64,000 nucleotides of DNA from Archivesica marissinica (GCA_014843695.1 CM026394.1:36571095-36635094), one strand, 5' to 3'. Shown: positions 1 to 12,274, numbered from the stretch's first letter. The notes: generated by a model not told the origin, from the letters alone. Numbers and translations are program-made.

Positions 1-2267
1 CCTGTTGTCCCATGGCACCTTTGCCTGTTGTCATGTGGCACTGTTGCCTGTTGTCCCGTGGCACTGTTGCCTGTTGTCCCGTGGCACCGTTGCCTGTTGT
101 CCCTTGGCAGGCACCCTTGTCTGCCTGTTGTCTCCCGTGGCAGGCATGCTTGTCTGCCTGTTGTCTCCCATGGCAGGCACCCTTGTCTGCCTGTTGTCTC
201 CCGTGGTTGGCACTCTTGCCTGCCTGTTGTCCCGTGGCTGGCACCCTTGCCTGCCTGTTGTCCGTGTCACCCCGTGGCACCCTTGCATGTTGTCCCGTGG
301 CACCGTTGCCTGTTTTTCCGTGGCACCCTTGTCTGCCTGTTCCGGGACACCCTTGTCTGCCTGTTCTGTGGCACCCTTGCCAGTTTGTTGTCTCCGGCAC
401 CCTTGCCAGTTTGTTGTCTCCGGCACCCTTGCCAGTTTGTTTTCTCCGGCACCCTTACCTGCCTGTTGTCTCCCGTGGCAGGCACCCTTGCCTGCCTGTT
501 GTCTCCCGTGGCTGGCACTCTTGCCTGCCTGTTGTCCCGTGGCTGGCACCTTTGCCTGCCTGTTGTCCGTGTCACCCCGTCGTACCGTTGCCTGTTGTCC
601 CGTGGCACTGTTGCCTGTTTTCCTGTGGCACCGTTGCCTGTTGTCCCGTGGCAGCACCGTTGCCTGTTGTCCCGTGGCACCGTTGCCTGTTGTCCCATGG
701 CACCTTTGCCTGTTGTCCTGTGGCACCGTTGCCTGTTGTCCCATGGCACCGTTGCCTGTTGTCCCGTGGCACCGTTGCCTCTTCCGTGGCACCCTTGTCT
801 GCCTGTTCCGTGGCACCCTTGTCTGCCTGTTCCGTGGCACCCTTGCCAGTTTGTTGTCTCCGGCACCCTTGCCAGTTTGTTGTCTCCGGCACCCTTGCAA
901 GTTTGTTTTCTCCGGCACCCTTGCCAGTTTGTTGTCTCCAGCACCCTTACTCGTTTGTTGTCTCCCTTGGTAGGCTTGCCTGCCTGTTGTCTTCCGTGAC
1001 AGGCACCCTTGCCTGCCTGTTGTCTCCCGTGGCAGGCACCCTTGCCTGCCTGTTGTCTCCCGTGGCTGGCACTCTTGCCTGCCTGTTGTCCCGTGGCTGG
1101 CACATTTGCCTGCCTGTTGTCCGTGTCACCCCGTGGCACCGTTGCCTGTTGTCCCGTGGCACTGTTGCCTGTTGTCTTGTGGCACCGTTGCCTGTTGTCC
1201 CATGGCACCTTTGCCTGTTGTCCCGTGGCACCGTTGCATGTTGTCCCGTGGCACCGTTGCCTGTTGTCCCGTGGCACCGTTGCCTGTTGTCCCGTGACAG
1301 GCGCCCTTGTATGCCTGTTGTCTCCCGTGGCAGGCACCCTTGTCTGCCTGTTGTCTCCCATGGCAGGCACCCTTGTCTGCCTGTTGTCTTCCGTGGTTGG
1401 CACTCTTGCCTGTCTGTTGTCTCCCGTGGCTGGCACCCTTGCCTGCCTGTTGTCCCGTGGCTGGCACCCTTGCCTGCCTGTTGTCCGTGTCACCCCGTGG
1501 CACCGTTGCCTGTTGTCCCGTGGCACCGTTGCCTGTTGTCCCGTGGCACCCTTGTCTGCCTGTTCCGTGGCACCCTTGCCAGTTTGTTGTCTCCGGCACC
1601 CTTGCCAGTTTATTGTCTCCGGCACCCTTGCCAGTTTGTTTTCTCCGGCACCCTTGCCAGTTTGTTGTCTCCGGCACCCTTGCCTGCCTGTTGTCTCCCG
1701 TGGCAGGCACCCTTGTCTGCCTGTTGTCTCCCGTGGCAGACACCCTTGTCTGCCTGTTGTCTCCCGTGGCAGGCACCCTTGTCTGCCTGTTGTCTCCCGT
1801 GGCAGGCAACCTTGTCTGCCTGTTGTCTCCCGTGGCAGGCACCCTTGTCTGCCTGTTGTCTCCCATGGCAGGCACCCTTGTCTGCCTGTTGTCTCCCGTG
1901 GCTGGCACTCTTGCCTGCCTGTTTTCCCGTGGCTAGCACTCTTGCCAGTTTGTTGTCTCCGGCACCCTTGCCAGTTTGTAGTCTCCGGCACCCTTGCCAG
2001 TTTGTTTTCTCCGGCACACTTGCTAGTTTGTTGTCTCCAGCACCCTTGCCAGTTTGTTGTCTCCCGTGGTAGGCTTGCCTGCCTGTTGTCTTCCGTGACA
2101 GGCACCCTTGTCTGCCTGTTGTCTCCTGTGCCAGGCACCCTTGCCTGTCTGTTGTCTCCCGTGCCAGGCACCCTTGACTGCCTGTTGTCTCCCGTGCCAG
2201 GCACCCTTGACTGCCTGTTGTCTCCCGTGCCAGGCACCCTTGTCTGCCTGTTGTCTCCCGTGGCAGG
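1..2267. repeat. GC-rich compound minisatellite with higher-order structure
   Basis: The stretch is built from three related unit types sharing CCTGTTGTC and GTGGCA. One is a ~23-bp unit (CCGTTGCCTGTTGTCCCGTG + GCA). One is a ~33-bp unit with a GTCTGCCTGTTGTCTCCCG core. One is a ~26-bp unit with CCAGTTTGTTGTCTCCGGCA. Blocks of each type recur in the same order, and the junction TAGGCTTGCCTGCCTG occurs near 971 and again near 2069, a super-period of about 1.1 kb. Long open frames on both strands (up to ~680 codons) arise because the units lack stop codons. They show no domain, no signal peptide and no splice signals, so I do not call them coding. The array is much richer in GC than its flanks. 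Confidence 0.95.
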
Positions 2268-2309
2268 TAATGGAACATTTACAGCATGTCCTCTGGACAT
2301 AATGTATGC

Positions 2310-2550
2310 ACATGGCTGTCCGATTTGCGCGCTCGTTTCTCACTAATGCAACCCGAGTTCGATCCTCGGACCAGGTAGTATGTGAGATGGTACGGTGGTC
2401 GCCAGATCGGACAGGTGGGTTTTCTCCGGGTACTCCGGTTTCCTCCCACACTAAAGACCACATATATGCTTTCATCTGCGCCAACGAGAGTGATTAATAT
2501 AAGTTGTTAAAACTTGCTTCACAATCGTTGTAAAATAAATAAAGTTTAAA
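2310..2550 (+). mobile_element. SINE1 copy a (tRNA-derived head, V-type core)
   Basis: A tRNA-like head with box B sequence GAGTTCGATCC (about 2355-2365) is followed by a core at 2417-2450 containing TCTCCGGGTACTCCGGTTTC. A 3' region contains AGTGATTAATATAAGTTG, and the element ends in an A-rich AAATAAATAAAG tail. A second copy lies at 40083-40415 with the same parts in the same order, which defines the family. The core resembles the conserved central domain of V-type SINEs. That match is from memory and not tested. Target-site duplications are not obvious because the left edge abuts the minisatellite flank. Confidence 0.75.
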
Positions 2551-3960
2551 CTTAAACTTATTACAAGACTATTCTACCTGGATTTGTTGCCAAATGTGTT
2601 TTTCGACATTTTTTGGTATAAATTCCTTAAATGCACAATGTGTAAACATATTACAATGATATACTTAATACGTTTTGAAAATATTAAAATATTAAAAATA
2701 TTAAAATATTAAAAAAATGTTCTCCCAGTGGAATATATTTCTTTGTTTTATTGCAAAAATATTGTAACTCGTGTTAGAATACCTTTGAAACTTAACTAAG
2801 TTTTAATAGCTTCAGTTTAATGTTCAAGTTGATTGTGTGATGACATTATTAAATTTGTTTCTGATGTTATAATACAAAACAAAGGTGATTATATGTTCAA
2901 ATAAAAGCTTCCATGACCTAGTGAGCTAGCGCATTGCCATCAGACCTTGCCTTACATCACTAGGGATTGTAAAAGTACTTGAGCTCAAGTTAGAATAGTT
3001 TTATTTGTTTAAATCCAGAAGGTCTCAGACACATGTGGCAGGCATACGTGTACATATAAACAAATATGGCAACAGCAATTCACTCTGTCAAAATATCTAT
3101 GTGATAATATAGAAGAAGAATGCTTTAATAACATATGCATGCCATGTTAACTTACTTTAAATGCTTTTATTTTTTATAGATAACACACCAAACATCTTTC
3201 ATGCAATTATTAAGAATGTATTAAGTAAATATTAAATTTATTATTATAACGTATAGAACGTAAACTTTGATATGACATTCCTAACGCAGAATAAATAATT
3301 ATTTGCTGTTATAAAGTGCACCTCATGACGAACTGATCAGATTATGTTTCCATGTAGACCTACTGGGCAGGGGTTAGAATATCCCAGCTGTCGCACTACA
3401 GAGGGGTACAACCCCCCCAATGCGCCTGCCTGTTTGCCGTGGGCGGAGACCTGTGTCGCCTGATGAGAGGATCCTGGTGGTTGAGTAGAATCAGTGTTGG
3501 CAAATAATACCCTGTTTCCACAACACACCACTTCGGCCTTAAGTTGGGTTAAACGGGAGGTCAGGAAAGCCCGTCCTTGATCAATCGGCTGGTCATGCCG
3601 AGCCCTAGGGCATCGTTAATCTTAAACACATATTTTTTTTAATTTGTCTTGAAAACAAATATTGATTCTCTAAATATTTATACTCTTTCATTGTCTTCTT
3701 TTTGATGCCCTAGAAGGCGGTGGCTCATGGGCTAATCGGGTGAAAGGTTGATGTTTGATTGACTTTTGTAACCTCCCAAGGATAGTCTAAACTTGGTAGG
3801 ACCTTCTGTGGGAATACACTTGTCCAGTCTAGTCCTTTCATTCTGAGTATATCATTGATGTATCCCTGTCATGATCTGCGATGGATTTCCCCAGATCATG
3901 TCCCCTTGTTGGGCTCTGAGACGGTTGGGGAGCATTGACGATGAACTATATATTACTATT
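2551..3960. other. AT-rich intergenic DNA, probable LINE A 5' leader at its right end
   Basis: No supported gene. 2630-2720 is A/T-rich low complexity (ATTAAAATATTAAAAATATT). A weak tRNA-like stretch (CCTAGTGAGCTAGCGCATTG) lies near 2918-2937. From about 3340 base composition becomes more balanced, and 3700-3960 may be the 5' untranslated leader of LINE A1. The true 5' end of that element cannot be fixed because no other copy in the window reaches this far. Confidence 0.5.
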
Positions 3961-5466
3961 ATGAGTTCCACTCAAAAAAAAGCCAAGCGTGCACTAAGTG
4001 AATCTGATGATGATTCTATTGAACAACAGAGAGTGAACTTCCCTCGCTTCATTCTCATTGAGGCGGTAGACAGTTCAAAACCTATCACAAAAATTTCCCC
4101 TTTCGTCATTGAAAAGCAAATGAAATCTATCCTAGGTACACCTAAATCTGTTAAAAGTCTTCGAAATGGAAGTCTTTTGGTTGAAATTACTTCAAAAGCT
4201 CAATCTCAGAATTTATTATCAACGAACACCTTCTTTGGACATTCTGTGAAGGTCAGTCCCCACAAATCTTTGAACTCATCCAAAGGTGTCACCAGGTGCA
4301 GGGAATTATCTTCCTGCTCTTTGGATGAGATCAAAGAAGGTTTGTCAAGTCAAGGGATCATTGACGTGAAGAGAATATCAATAAAACGTAACAACGAAAT
4401 AAAAACAACAAACACATATATAATTACATGTGACACAACAGTCATCCCGTCACGTATCAAAGTCGGCTACCAGATTGTCACCGTCGACATATATGTACCT
4501 AACCCTCTTAGATGCTTTAAATGCCAGAAGTATGGTCATCATGAGGATAGGTGTCGGAACGAGTCTGTATGCTCCAAGTGTGCTGAGACTGCTCCACAAC
4601 ATCAAGAGAACAACTGCCCCAACACAAATAAATGCGCCAATTGTGGCGCTGATCATATATCCAATTCTAAAGACTGTCTCCTGGAAAAAAGAAAAAGAAA
4701 TAGTTAAGATCAAATATTCGGAAAACATTTCATTCCAGGATGCAAGAAAGATTTATGAATCTCGATACAAATCCGAAAATCAGCCAAGCTATGCAAGTGT
4801 TGCTAAAACAGCTTCTGTTGAATGCAAAACTTGCAAAAACTTGTTAACCAAACTTTGCAAAATCTTTCCAGACAAAAAAAACAGAAATAATGCAGTTATT
4901 CCCTGGTTCTGATAGTTCTTCTCATCTTGACCAGCTTAATAATCAAAATATACCACAAACACCTAAACCTACGCTTACAAATCAAAATATACCACAAACA
5001 CCTAAACCTACGCTTACAAATCAAAATACACCACAAACACCTAAACCTACAGCAGACAAACAAAAACAAGCAAAAACAAACATACACAAGAATCCAACAA
5101 CAAAAAAACACTCGAAACAACAATACACAAGAAAAACACATTCAACCAAAAACAACATCAACTTCATCAAAACCAATACCTACTAAAAAAGAATATACAG
5201 CTCAACAAGCATCAACTTCAACAAAAAAGCAATCTGCTGTCACTTCCAGACAGCAGAAAAATAAACATATACAATCAGATAAACAATCAGATAAACACAC
5301 AGTGTCCAGTCCAGTGTCTACAAGCACTAGATACTCGGATTTGGACACCGACGATGACAATCTGGAGGGCGAGGCATCAGACTCGGACAAGTCCGAGTCT
5401 ATGACCTGGCAAGATGGCGAGGGTGGCGGGAGCAAGAACCTCCAGTCGTTGCAGGATGCCACTTAA
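3961..5466 (+). pseudogene. LINE A1 ORF1, gag-like nucleic-acid-binding protein (frameshifted)
   Basis: The likely start is the ATG at 3961 (MSSTQKKAK), although the frame is open from 3871. The N-terminal ~180 residues fit the RRM-like region of Jockey/I-type ORF1 proteins. They are followed by CCHC knuckles: CFKCQKYGHHEDRC (about 4510-4551), then CSKC and CANC..H..C motifs to ~4676. In retrotransposons of this type the protein coats the element RNA. A 13-residue segment containing NIPQTPKPT is repeated three times at 4935-5050. The C-terminus is acidic (DLDTDDDNLEGE) and ends at the TAA at 5464. Compared with A2, A1 lost two bases near 4677, gained an A in a run near 4876, and carries a 10-base insertion near 5066, so it cannot be read through. 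Confidence 0.85.
4935..5050 (+). repeat. 39-bp in-frame tandem repeat within LINE A ORF1
   Basis: Three near-identical 39-bp units encode a Pro/Gln/Asn/Thr-rich 13-residue segment (core NQNIPQTPKPT). Copy A2 has only two units at the equivalent place (16800-16878). The period is a multiple of three, so unit gain or loss keeps the frame. Confidence 0.9.
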
Positions 5467-5549
5467 TATATTTTTAACTTTATATTTTATCTATGAATAA
5501 TAATTATGTAAATATCGGTATAATATTTTTAATAATTAATCTCTCAATA

Positions 5550-8500
5550 ATGGCCAATGGAATTATCCAGTGGAATTGTCGAGGTTTAAAATCTAATTTT
5601 GCAGAGCTTTCTCTTTTAGTGCAAGAACTTAAACCTGCTGCGTTATGCCTTCAAGAAACATTTTTGAAACAAAATGATACAATTTCTATAAAACATCACA
5701 CCATTTTCAATAAAATATACAGTGAAGGTGATAAAGCCCAGGGTGGGGTATCTATCATCGTCAATAATAGTGTTCCACATAAGGACTTACTGTTAAATAC
5801 AAACTTACAAGCTGTTGCTGTAAGACTGTCATTACATAGCACTATCACACTGTGTTCACTATATCTTCCCCCAAGTAAACCAATTGAAGAAAATAGGCTG
5901 AATGATCTTATAATACAATTACCCACTCCATATATTCTAATAGGTGATTTCAATGCACATAACATCATCTGGGGTTGTAATAATACAAATCAAAGAGGTC
6001 TCCAGATAGAGAATTTCATCTCTGATAATTCTCTTTCTTACATGAATGATCCATCTTCCAAAACATATTTACACCCAGGAACAGGATCCTATTCTGCAAT
6101 AGATCTTACACTATGTAGCCCAGTCATACTTCCAGATTTCTCATGGAAAGTCGATGATGATCTCCACGGAAGCGACCACTTCCCCATCCTCATATCTGAA
6201 AATCAGCCAACAGCTTATAGTCAACCCAGAGGATGGAAATTTTCTAAAGCAAATTGGACTAAATTCCAACAACTTTGTGAACAAACAATTTCATATGAAA
6301 CATTCAAGGATTGTCGTGATCAAACACAGCTATTCACTACATTACTAATAAAAGCAGCAGAACAATCCATACCTCAGACGTCACCTAATCCAAAGAGACC
6401 ATACAAACCCTGGTATGATGATGATTGTAAGAAAGCCATCCAAAATAGGAAATCGGCCATAAGAAAATTCAATTTGAGACCCACCACAGAAAATTTAAAC
6501 AACATTCGCATATATAGACCAAAAGCACGACGTACAATACAAAGCAGCAAACGCAAATGTTGGAAACAATACATCTCAAGACTAAATAACAGAACAACAA
6601 CTAAGAAAACGTGGGACATGATCAGAAAAATTAATGGCAAAGGTACTTCACCTATTAGCCACCTCACTGCAAACAACAAACAAATCACCACACCTCTGGA
6701 AATTTCAAACACCTTAGCAGAAACATTTGCACAAAAATCATCAGCAAATAATTATTCACAACAATTTCAGAAATTCAAAAACACTAAAGAAAAGAAAAAA
6801 CTAAACTTCAATTCAAAGAACAAAGAACATTACAACAACTATTTAATCTTAAAGAACTAAAGTCTGCTTTGTCAAAAGCACATGATACATCCCCAGGTCC
6901 AGATAAAATCCACTATCAATTCTTAAAACATCTACCTAGCTCCTCCCTCTTTATATTATTGGACATGTTTAATTCTATATGGCAAACTGGTGAATTTCCT
7001 ACATATTGGAGGGAGGCTTTAGTCATCCCAATACCAAAACCAGATAAGGATAAAAAGGATCCAAACAACTATAGACCCATAGCGTTAACAAGTTGTATAT
7101 GTAAAACTATGGAAAGAATGGTAAACAACCGGCTTGTATGGTTTCTCGAATCAAATCATTTAATTGTTAAATGTCCAGAGTGGCTTTCGTCAGCAGCGAA
7201 GCACACTGGATCATCTAGTTCGTTTCGAAACATTTATAAGAGAGGGCTTTGTCAATAAACAACATGTTGCTTCAGTATTTTTCGACCTTGAGAGTGCTTA
7301 TGACACAACCTGGAAATATGGCATTTTAAAAGATCTTCACGACTTTGACCTCAGAGGACGCCTTCCATTATTTATTTCTGCATTTTTAAATGAAAGACTT
7401 TTTCGTGTTCGTGTTTGTAATACCCTATCAGATGCTCGGGAACAGCAGATGGGTGTACCACAGGGTTGTATTTTGTCCGTTACATTGTTTAGTATTAAGA
7501 TAAACACTATTGTTAAATCAATAAATCCAGGGGTTGAGTGCTCCCTTTATGTAGATGATTTTGTTATTTGCTTCAGGTCTAGTAATATGAACATAATAGA
7601 ACGCCAACTCCAGCAATGTCTGAATAAACTTCAGACTTGGTCGGATGAAAATGGTTTTAAATTTTCTAAATCAAAAACTAAATGTATGCATTTTTGTAAT
7701 CTACGTGGACTTCATCCAGACCCAGAAGTTTACCTGGATGGCTCACATGTAGAAGTAGTCACAGAATACAAATTTTTAGGTGTTATCTTTGATAAAAAAA
7801 CTCTCATTCATTCCTCATATTAATAATTTAAAAAAGAAATGTCAAAAAGCTCTAAATATTTTAAAGGTTGTGGCACATTCCGATTGGGGAGCTGATAGAA
7901 AGGTCCTTCTACGGCTTTATCGGTCATTGGTTCGCTCTAAGCTGGATTATGGTTCGATAATTTACGGATCTGCACGAAAATCGTACCTGAAAATACTTGA
8001 TCCTATACATAATCACGGTCTACGATTAGTCATTGGAGCTTTCAGAACTTCTCCTGTTAAAAGTCTTTATGCTGAAGCAAATGAACCCTCTCTGTATGCT
8101 AGACGACAGAAGCTAGCTCTTCAATACCTACTGAAACTCAAGTCAAATCCTCTAAACCCAGCTCACAAAGTGGTCTTTCAACCCCAATTTAAAGTGCAGT
8201 TTCAAAGAAAACCGATAGCTATTGCCCCACTAGGTATACGTATGGAACAATGTCTAGATGACCTACATATTGACATGAAATCTATTGCACAGTATAAAAT
8301 CCCAGATTCTCCTCCTTGGACCCTTAAAACTGCCGAGTTTCGCTTTGATCTCACCTCTGATAAAAAGTCTATTACAGACAGGAGCCAGTTTCAAACAAAA
8401 TATCATGAAATCAGGGAATTTTATTCTGACTTCAAAGCCATATACACAGATGGTTCAAAAGCTGGTGACACTGTTGCGTCAGCAGCAATCTTTGGGAATA

Positions 8501-9230
8501 AAAATCGGAAATGTAGACTTCCAAACAAGTCCTCAATTTTCTCTGCCGAACTGAAGGCCATTGATCTCGCTCTAGATCTTGCAGTGGAATCCACTATGTT
8601 CAATATATCATTTTCTCTGATTCCTTGTCTGTTTTACAGGCTTTGTATTATGAAAAGTTTGAAAATCCTATTGTTTGTACTTTGCTTGAAAGGATTTCTT
8701 CCCTTTCAGAAATAAATACATTTGTGTTCTGCTGGCTTCCGAGTCATATGGGAATAAAAGGAAATGAAATGGCTGATCAGAATGCAAAGCTGGCTTTGTC
8801 ATTATCCATTTCTAGGATTAAAGTGTGTTATACTGATTTTAAATCTACAATTCTTACCTTAATTCAATCCTCTTGGCAGGCCCAATGGGATGGTGAACTT
8901 TTTAACAAACTTCATTCGGTCAAACCAACACTTGGCGAATGGTACCCAATTTACAGGCCTATTCGTCGAGAAGAAGTCATTCTTGCCCGTCTCAGGATTG
9001 GTCATTCTCGAATATCACATTCATGGCTGTTGTCACGAGATGATGCACCAGAATGTATCCCAGGCAATACTCTATACACGGTGGAGCATATCTTAATACA
9101 CTGTGTTGACCTTCAACCAATCCGGTTGCAGTACTACAATGTGGACAACATTAAAACACTCTTCGACTCTATCAGAGTAGAGTCCATCATATCATTTATC
9201 AAGGCAATAGGACTTTATAATAAGCTGTGA
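5550..9230 (+). pseudogene. LINE A1 ORF2, endonuclease-reverse transcriptase-RNase H polyprotein (frameshifted)
   Basis: The start is taken at ATG 5550 (MANGIIQWNCRG), where the endonuclease homology begins. Upstream codons from 5493 are AT-rich leader. The APE-type endonuclease shows QWNC, LQETF, GDFNAH (~5943) and GSDHFPI (~6169). The RT shows NNYRPIALTS (~7065), FFDLESAYDT (~7280), GVPQGCILS (~7452) and the catalytic YVDD (~7546). RNase H shows YTDGSK (~8443), a conserved Glu near 8548, and WLPSHMGIKGNEMADQ (~8733). A C-terminal zinc motif ends in VEHILIHC, but its second Cys is Gly in A1. Single-base indels relative to A3/A4 fall near 6838, 7171, 7796 and 8592, so the frame is broken at least four times. 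The stop is TGA at 9228. Confidence 0.9.
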
Positions 9231-9303
9231 TATCAATTGTTAATCATGCCTTTGTAGTAATCATTCATTCATATATTACCTGTAATTAATCTTACGTCTT
9301 TAT

Positions 9304-9597
9304 AACTTCTTAGTATTAATTTTTACGTAATGCATATACTTATATAGAATTTTATGTCATACACTCGACAATAAACATAACTTTAATGCGCGCTACATGA
9401 CCTTAGATGTCGATGTGCCGTAAAACATAATTCATTCATTCATTTAACTTCTTAGTATTAATTTTTACGTAATGCATATACTTATATAGAATTTTATTTC
9501 ATACACTCGACAATAAACATAACTTTAATGCGCGCTACATGACCGTAGATGTCGATGCGCCGTAAAACACCATTCATTCATTCATTCATTCATTCAG
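9304..9597 (+). repeat. Duplicated LINE A 3' tail (two ~142-bp copies)
   Basis: The terminal part of the 3' UTR, from AACTTCTTAGTATTAATTTT through GCGCGCTACATGACC to the ATTC tail, occurs twice in tandem (9304-9445 and 9446-9597). Each copy carries its own ATTCATTC tract. A2, A3 and A4 each have one copy. Confidence 0.9.
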
Positions 9598-10522
9598 ACC
9601 TACATGGTGTATACCTTATCTTAACTTGATATAACAGTATAGCATGTGAAAGTAATCAAACGAACATTAATTTAGCTTAATAAACAGAGTATAAGTATGT
9701 TTCAAGTTTAACTATAGTCCCTGCTTAAACGGCCGTGTTAAATTGGCTTTGATCTCGTTTGTATTAACCAACATCTTACTGTGGGTACATTGCATCTCAT
9801 ATCTACAGTAAAGTTATGAACGTACAGCAAATATTAGAAATAATATAAAGTTATTTTCAGTTCCTCAATAATTTCTAAACATAGAGTTAGAATAGTCTTG
9901 CACTAAGCCCTCAATGTAATACATGGTTCCAAAACATTTTTCTACTCCGAATTCTCGGACCGTGCACATCGGCGGAGTGGGCACGGAGAAGTACATAAGG
10001 ATGTCTCCAGAGCAGACTTCCCTATGCCCTTTTCTGACAAATACCGAGAGTGGCATAAAAGCTGAGTTTGTGATATTTTAAGGTCTTTTAGATGACCTCT
10101 CAAAACCAAACTGCTACCGGACCAGAAGTAAAGTTTGGTTTGGAGGGATATTCATAGTGTGGTAGATTTCTCCTTAATTAACGGTTCAAATCTGCAATGC
10201 TTAGAAGTCATGTTTATAGTATGTGTACAATACAATATTCTGCAAACACTAGCTGAAAGTTGTTTCATATTAAATTTTGATCAAGTATAGTTGCTGTTTG
10301 GTTTACAGGGGTAGATTACAGCTGAAAATGCACATATATTTGTTCTCAAATAAGTTAGGCTACCAGCAGAAAATGTACTAAGATAAATAGCTTACATTAC
10401 CAGCATCTATCTGATATTTAAGACAGATTTAGCTGAACTATTCTGAGAGTAAGGAGGACTGGTTTATGTACCCTGGCGATGATTCATTAAAGTTTTTTAT
10501 GTCAAGATTGCCATTAACTATT
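9598..10522. other. Intergenic DNA with one weak coding-like stretch
   Basis: No recognised gene. On the minus strand 9865-10063 is open for about 65 codons (containing YFSVPTPPMC and GTMYYIEGLVQDY), preceded by CTCAG that could be a splice acceptor. Its composition looks protein-like, but I cannot assign a family and support is weak. The remainder is AT-rich unique sequence. Confidence 0.3.
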
Positions 10523-10904
10523 GAAACACCCAATATATCACAGCTTTGAAACACCCAATATATCACTGCTTTGAAACGCCCAATATATCACTGCTTTGAA
10601 ATGCCCAATATATCACTGCTTTGAAACGCCCAATATATCACTGCTTTGAAACGCCTAATATATCACTGCTTTGAAACGCCCAATATATCACTGCTTTGAA
10701 ATGCCCAATATATCACTGCTTTGAAACGCCCAATATATCACAGCTTTGAAACGCCCAATATATCACTGCTTTGAAACACCCAATATATCACAGCTTTGAA
10801 ACACCCAATATATCACAGCTTTCAAACACCCAATATATCACAACCTTGAAACACCCAATAATTACAGCTGTGAAACACCGAATATATCACAGCTTTGAAA
10901 CATC
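10523..10904. repeat. 25-bp satellite array, left part
   Basis: About 15 copies of a 25-bp unit with core GAAACACCCAATATATCACA, varying at the C/T and A/G positions. The same unit resumes at 17766-18567 beyond the LINE B/A2 composite, so the two blocks are most simply one array split by insertion. The last unit breaks off at GAAACATCAGTAG, where LINE B begins. Confidence 0.95.
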
Positions 10905-11027
10905 AGTAGAGTATGACAGAAGAGTAGCATTAACGCTAGAGGTAGGAATACCACCTCTAAACTGCGTTCCCTGGTAGGACTCCGAGGCGGGTGGTGCCCT
11001 CTTCTGTTGAACATCAAAACAATAACC

Positions 11028-12234
11028 ATGGCTTCCCAAAATTCCCTAAAACGACCCCGACCATCAGACGATTCAGAAATACCACTTAAAGCGTATCCAA
11101 AATTCTTCATTATTGAATCAGAAATGCATGAAAAAAAAATTGGCTCACTATCTCCATTTGTTATCGAAAAATCATTGGAAAGTTTAATTGGATCACCAAA
11201 ATCTGTAAAAAAAACTAAGAAACCAAACGTTACTTGTTGAAACTAAATCCAGATCACAAACTGAAAATATTTTAAAAATAAAACAAATATACGACATTGA
11301 TGTTACTATAACGGAACACAGATCTCTAAACAGTTCCAAAGGTATAATCAAAGTTCACATTTTAAAAGGAGTCTCGAACGAAGATATTGTTAAAAATTTA
11401 ACTCCACAAGGCGTCACTCAAGCTAAAAGATTCATGTACAAAAAAGACGGCCAATTTTTTGAAACTAATACAATTTTATTAACCTTCAACAACACAGTTA
11501 TTCCACCAAATCTGAAAATCTTTTATAGAATTATAAATGTCGAATTATATATACCAAATCCACTTCGATGTTTCAACTGCCAAAAATTTGGCCACCATGA
11601 AGACAACTGTAAAATTACCAAATACTCCATTTGTGAAAATTGTGGTATGGGTGAAAACGATCACCTTACCGCAAATTGCCCCAATCAATCAAAATGCGTA
11701 AACTGTAAAAAAGATCACATCTCAAAATCAAACAAATGCGAAACTTGGATAAAAGAAAAAGAAATCATGAAAATAAAGTGCTCACAAAATATCTCTTACT
11801 TCGAAGCAAGGAAAATTCAGGAAAATAAACCAGATATATCATACTCTAAAATAGTTCAATCAGCAATAAATAATCCAATAATGAAAAATGCATACACTCA
11901 AACTGAAATTATTACTGAAATTATTACCGAAAAATCCGAAGCCAAAAACAGTTCCAATGACAAAACAAAAACTCACTTATCTTCTCAATCCTCATCCCAA
12001 TCAACATCTCGTAAATCCCGATCAACATCTGTTATTAAATCAAACTCATCACAGAGTAAAACGAACCAACAAAAAAAACCAAATAAACCAAATGGACCTA
12101 GCAACCTGAAACAAAACTCAGATAGACCACCGAAGGGATCAGTGGATCCCATAAAACAATCAAATAAATTCTCTTCATTAGAACATGAAGACATGGAGCT
12201 GGTACCAGATCCACCTCCAAACACTAAAATGTAA
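11028..12234 (+). pseudogene. LINE B ORF1, gag-like protein (one frameshift)
   Basis: The start is ATG 11028 (MASQNSLKRPRPSDDSE). The N-terminal region matches LINE A ORF1 in pattern (SPFVIEKSLESLIGSPKSVK). Zinc knuckles follow: CFNCQKFGHHEDNC near 11573, then CENC and CVNCKKDH. The C-terminal third is rich in Ser, Gln, Asn and Lys and probably disordered. The frame breaks once near 11210 in an A-run after SPKSVKK and is then open to TAA at 12232. An RNA-binding packaging role is inferred from the family. Confidence 0.85.
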
Positions 12235-12274
12235 TCTTTTTATGTACCATTTTTTAATCTTCTCTCCGTAAATA

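Larger units (their letters stand above)
3961..9597 (+). mobile_element. LINE A copy 1 (A1): full-length, frameshifted non-LTR retrotransposon with RNase H
   Basis: ORF1 (gag-like, zinc knuckles) and ORF2 (APE endonuclease, reverse transcriptase, RNase H, C-terminal zinc motif) are followed by a 3' UTR and an (ATTC)n tail. This order is that of the I-like group of the Jockey/I/R1 LINEs, where an RNase H domain follows RT. The exact clade (I or Nimb) needs a tree. Three further family members lie at 16135-17712 (A2), 40771-46177 (A3, minus) and 57192-59640 (A4, minus). Comparing them shows that the frameshifts in A1 are private single- or double-base indels. The 5' end may begin as far left as ~3340. 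Confidence 0.9.

Noticed and set aside
12..2072. Open frames of ~680 codons on both strands in the GC-rich array
   Set aside because: They follow from stop-free repeat units. There is no domain, start context or splice signal, and the frame switches between unit types.
4450..4728. Minus-strand frame with hydrophobic residues opposite LINE A ORF1
   Set aside because: Shadow of the zinc-knuckle coding strand.
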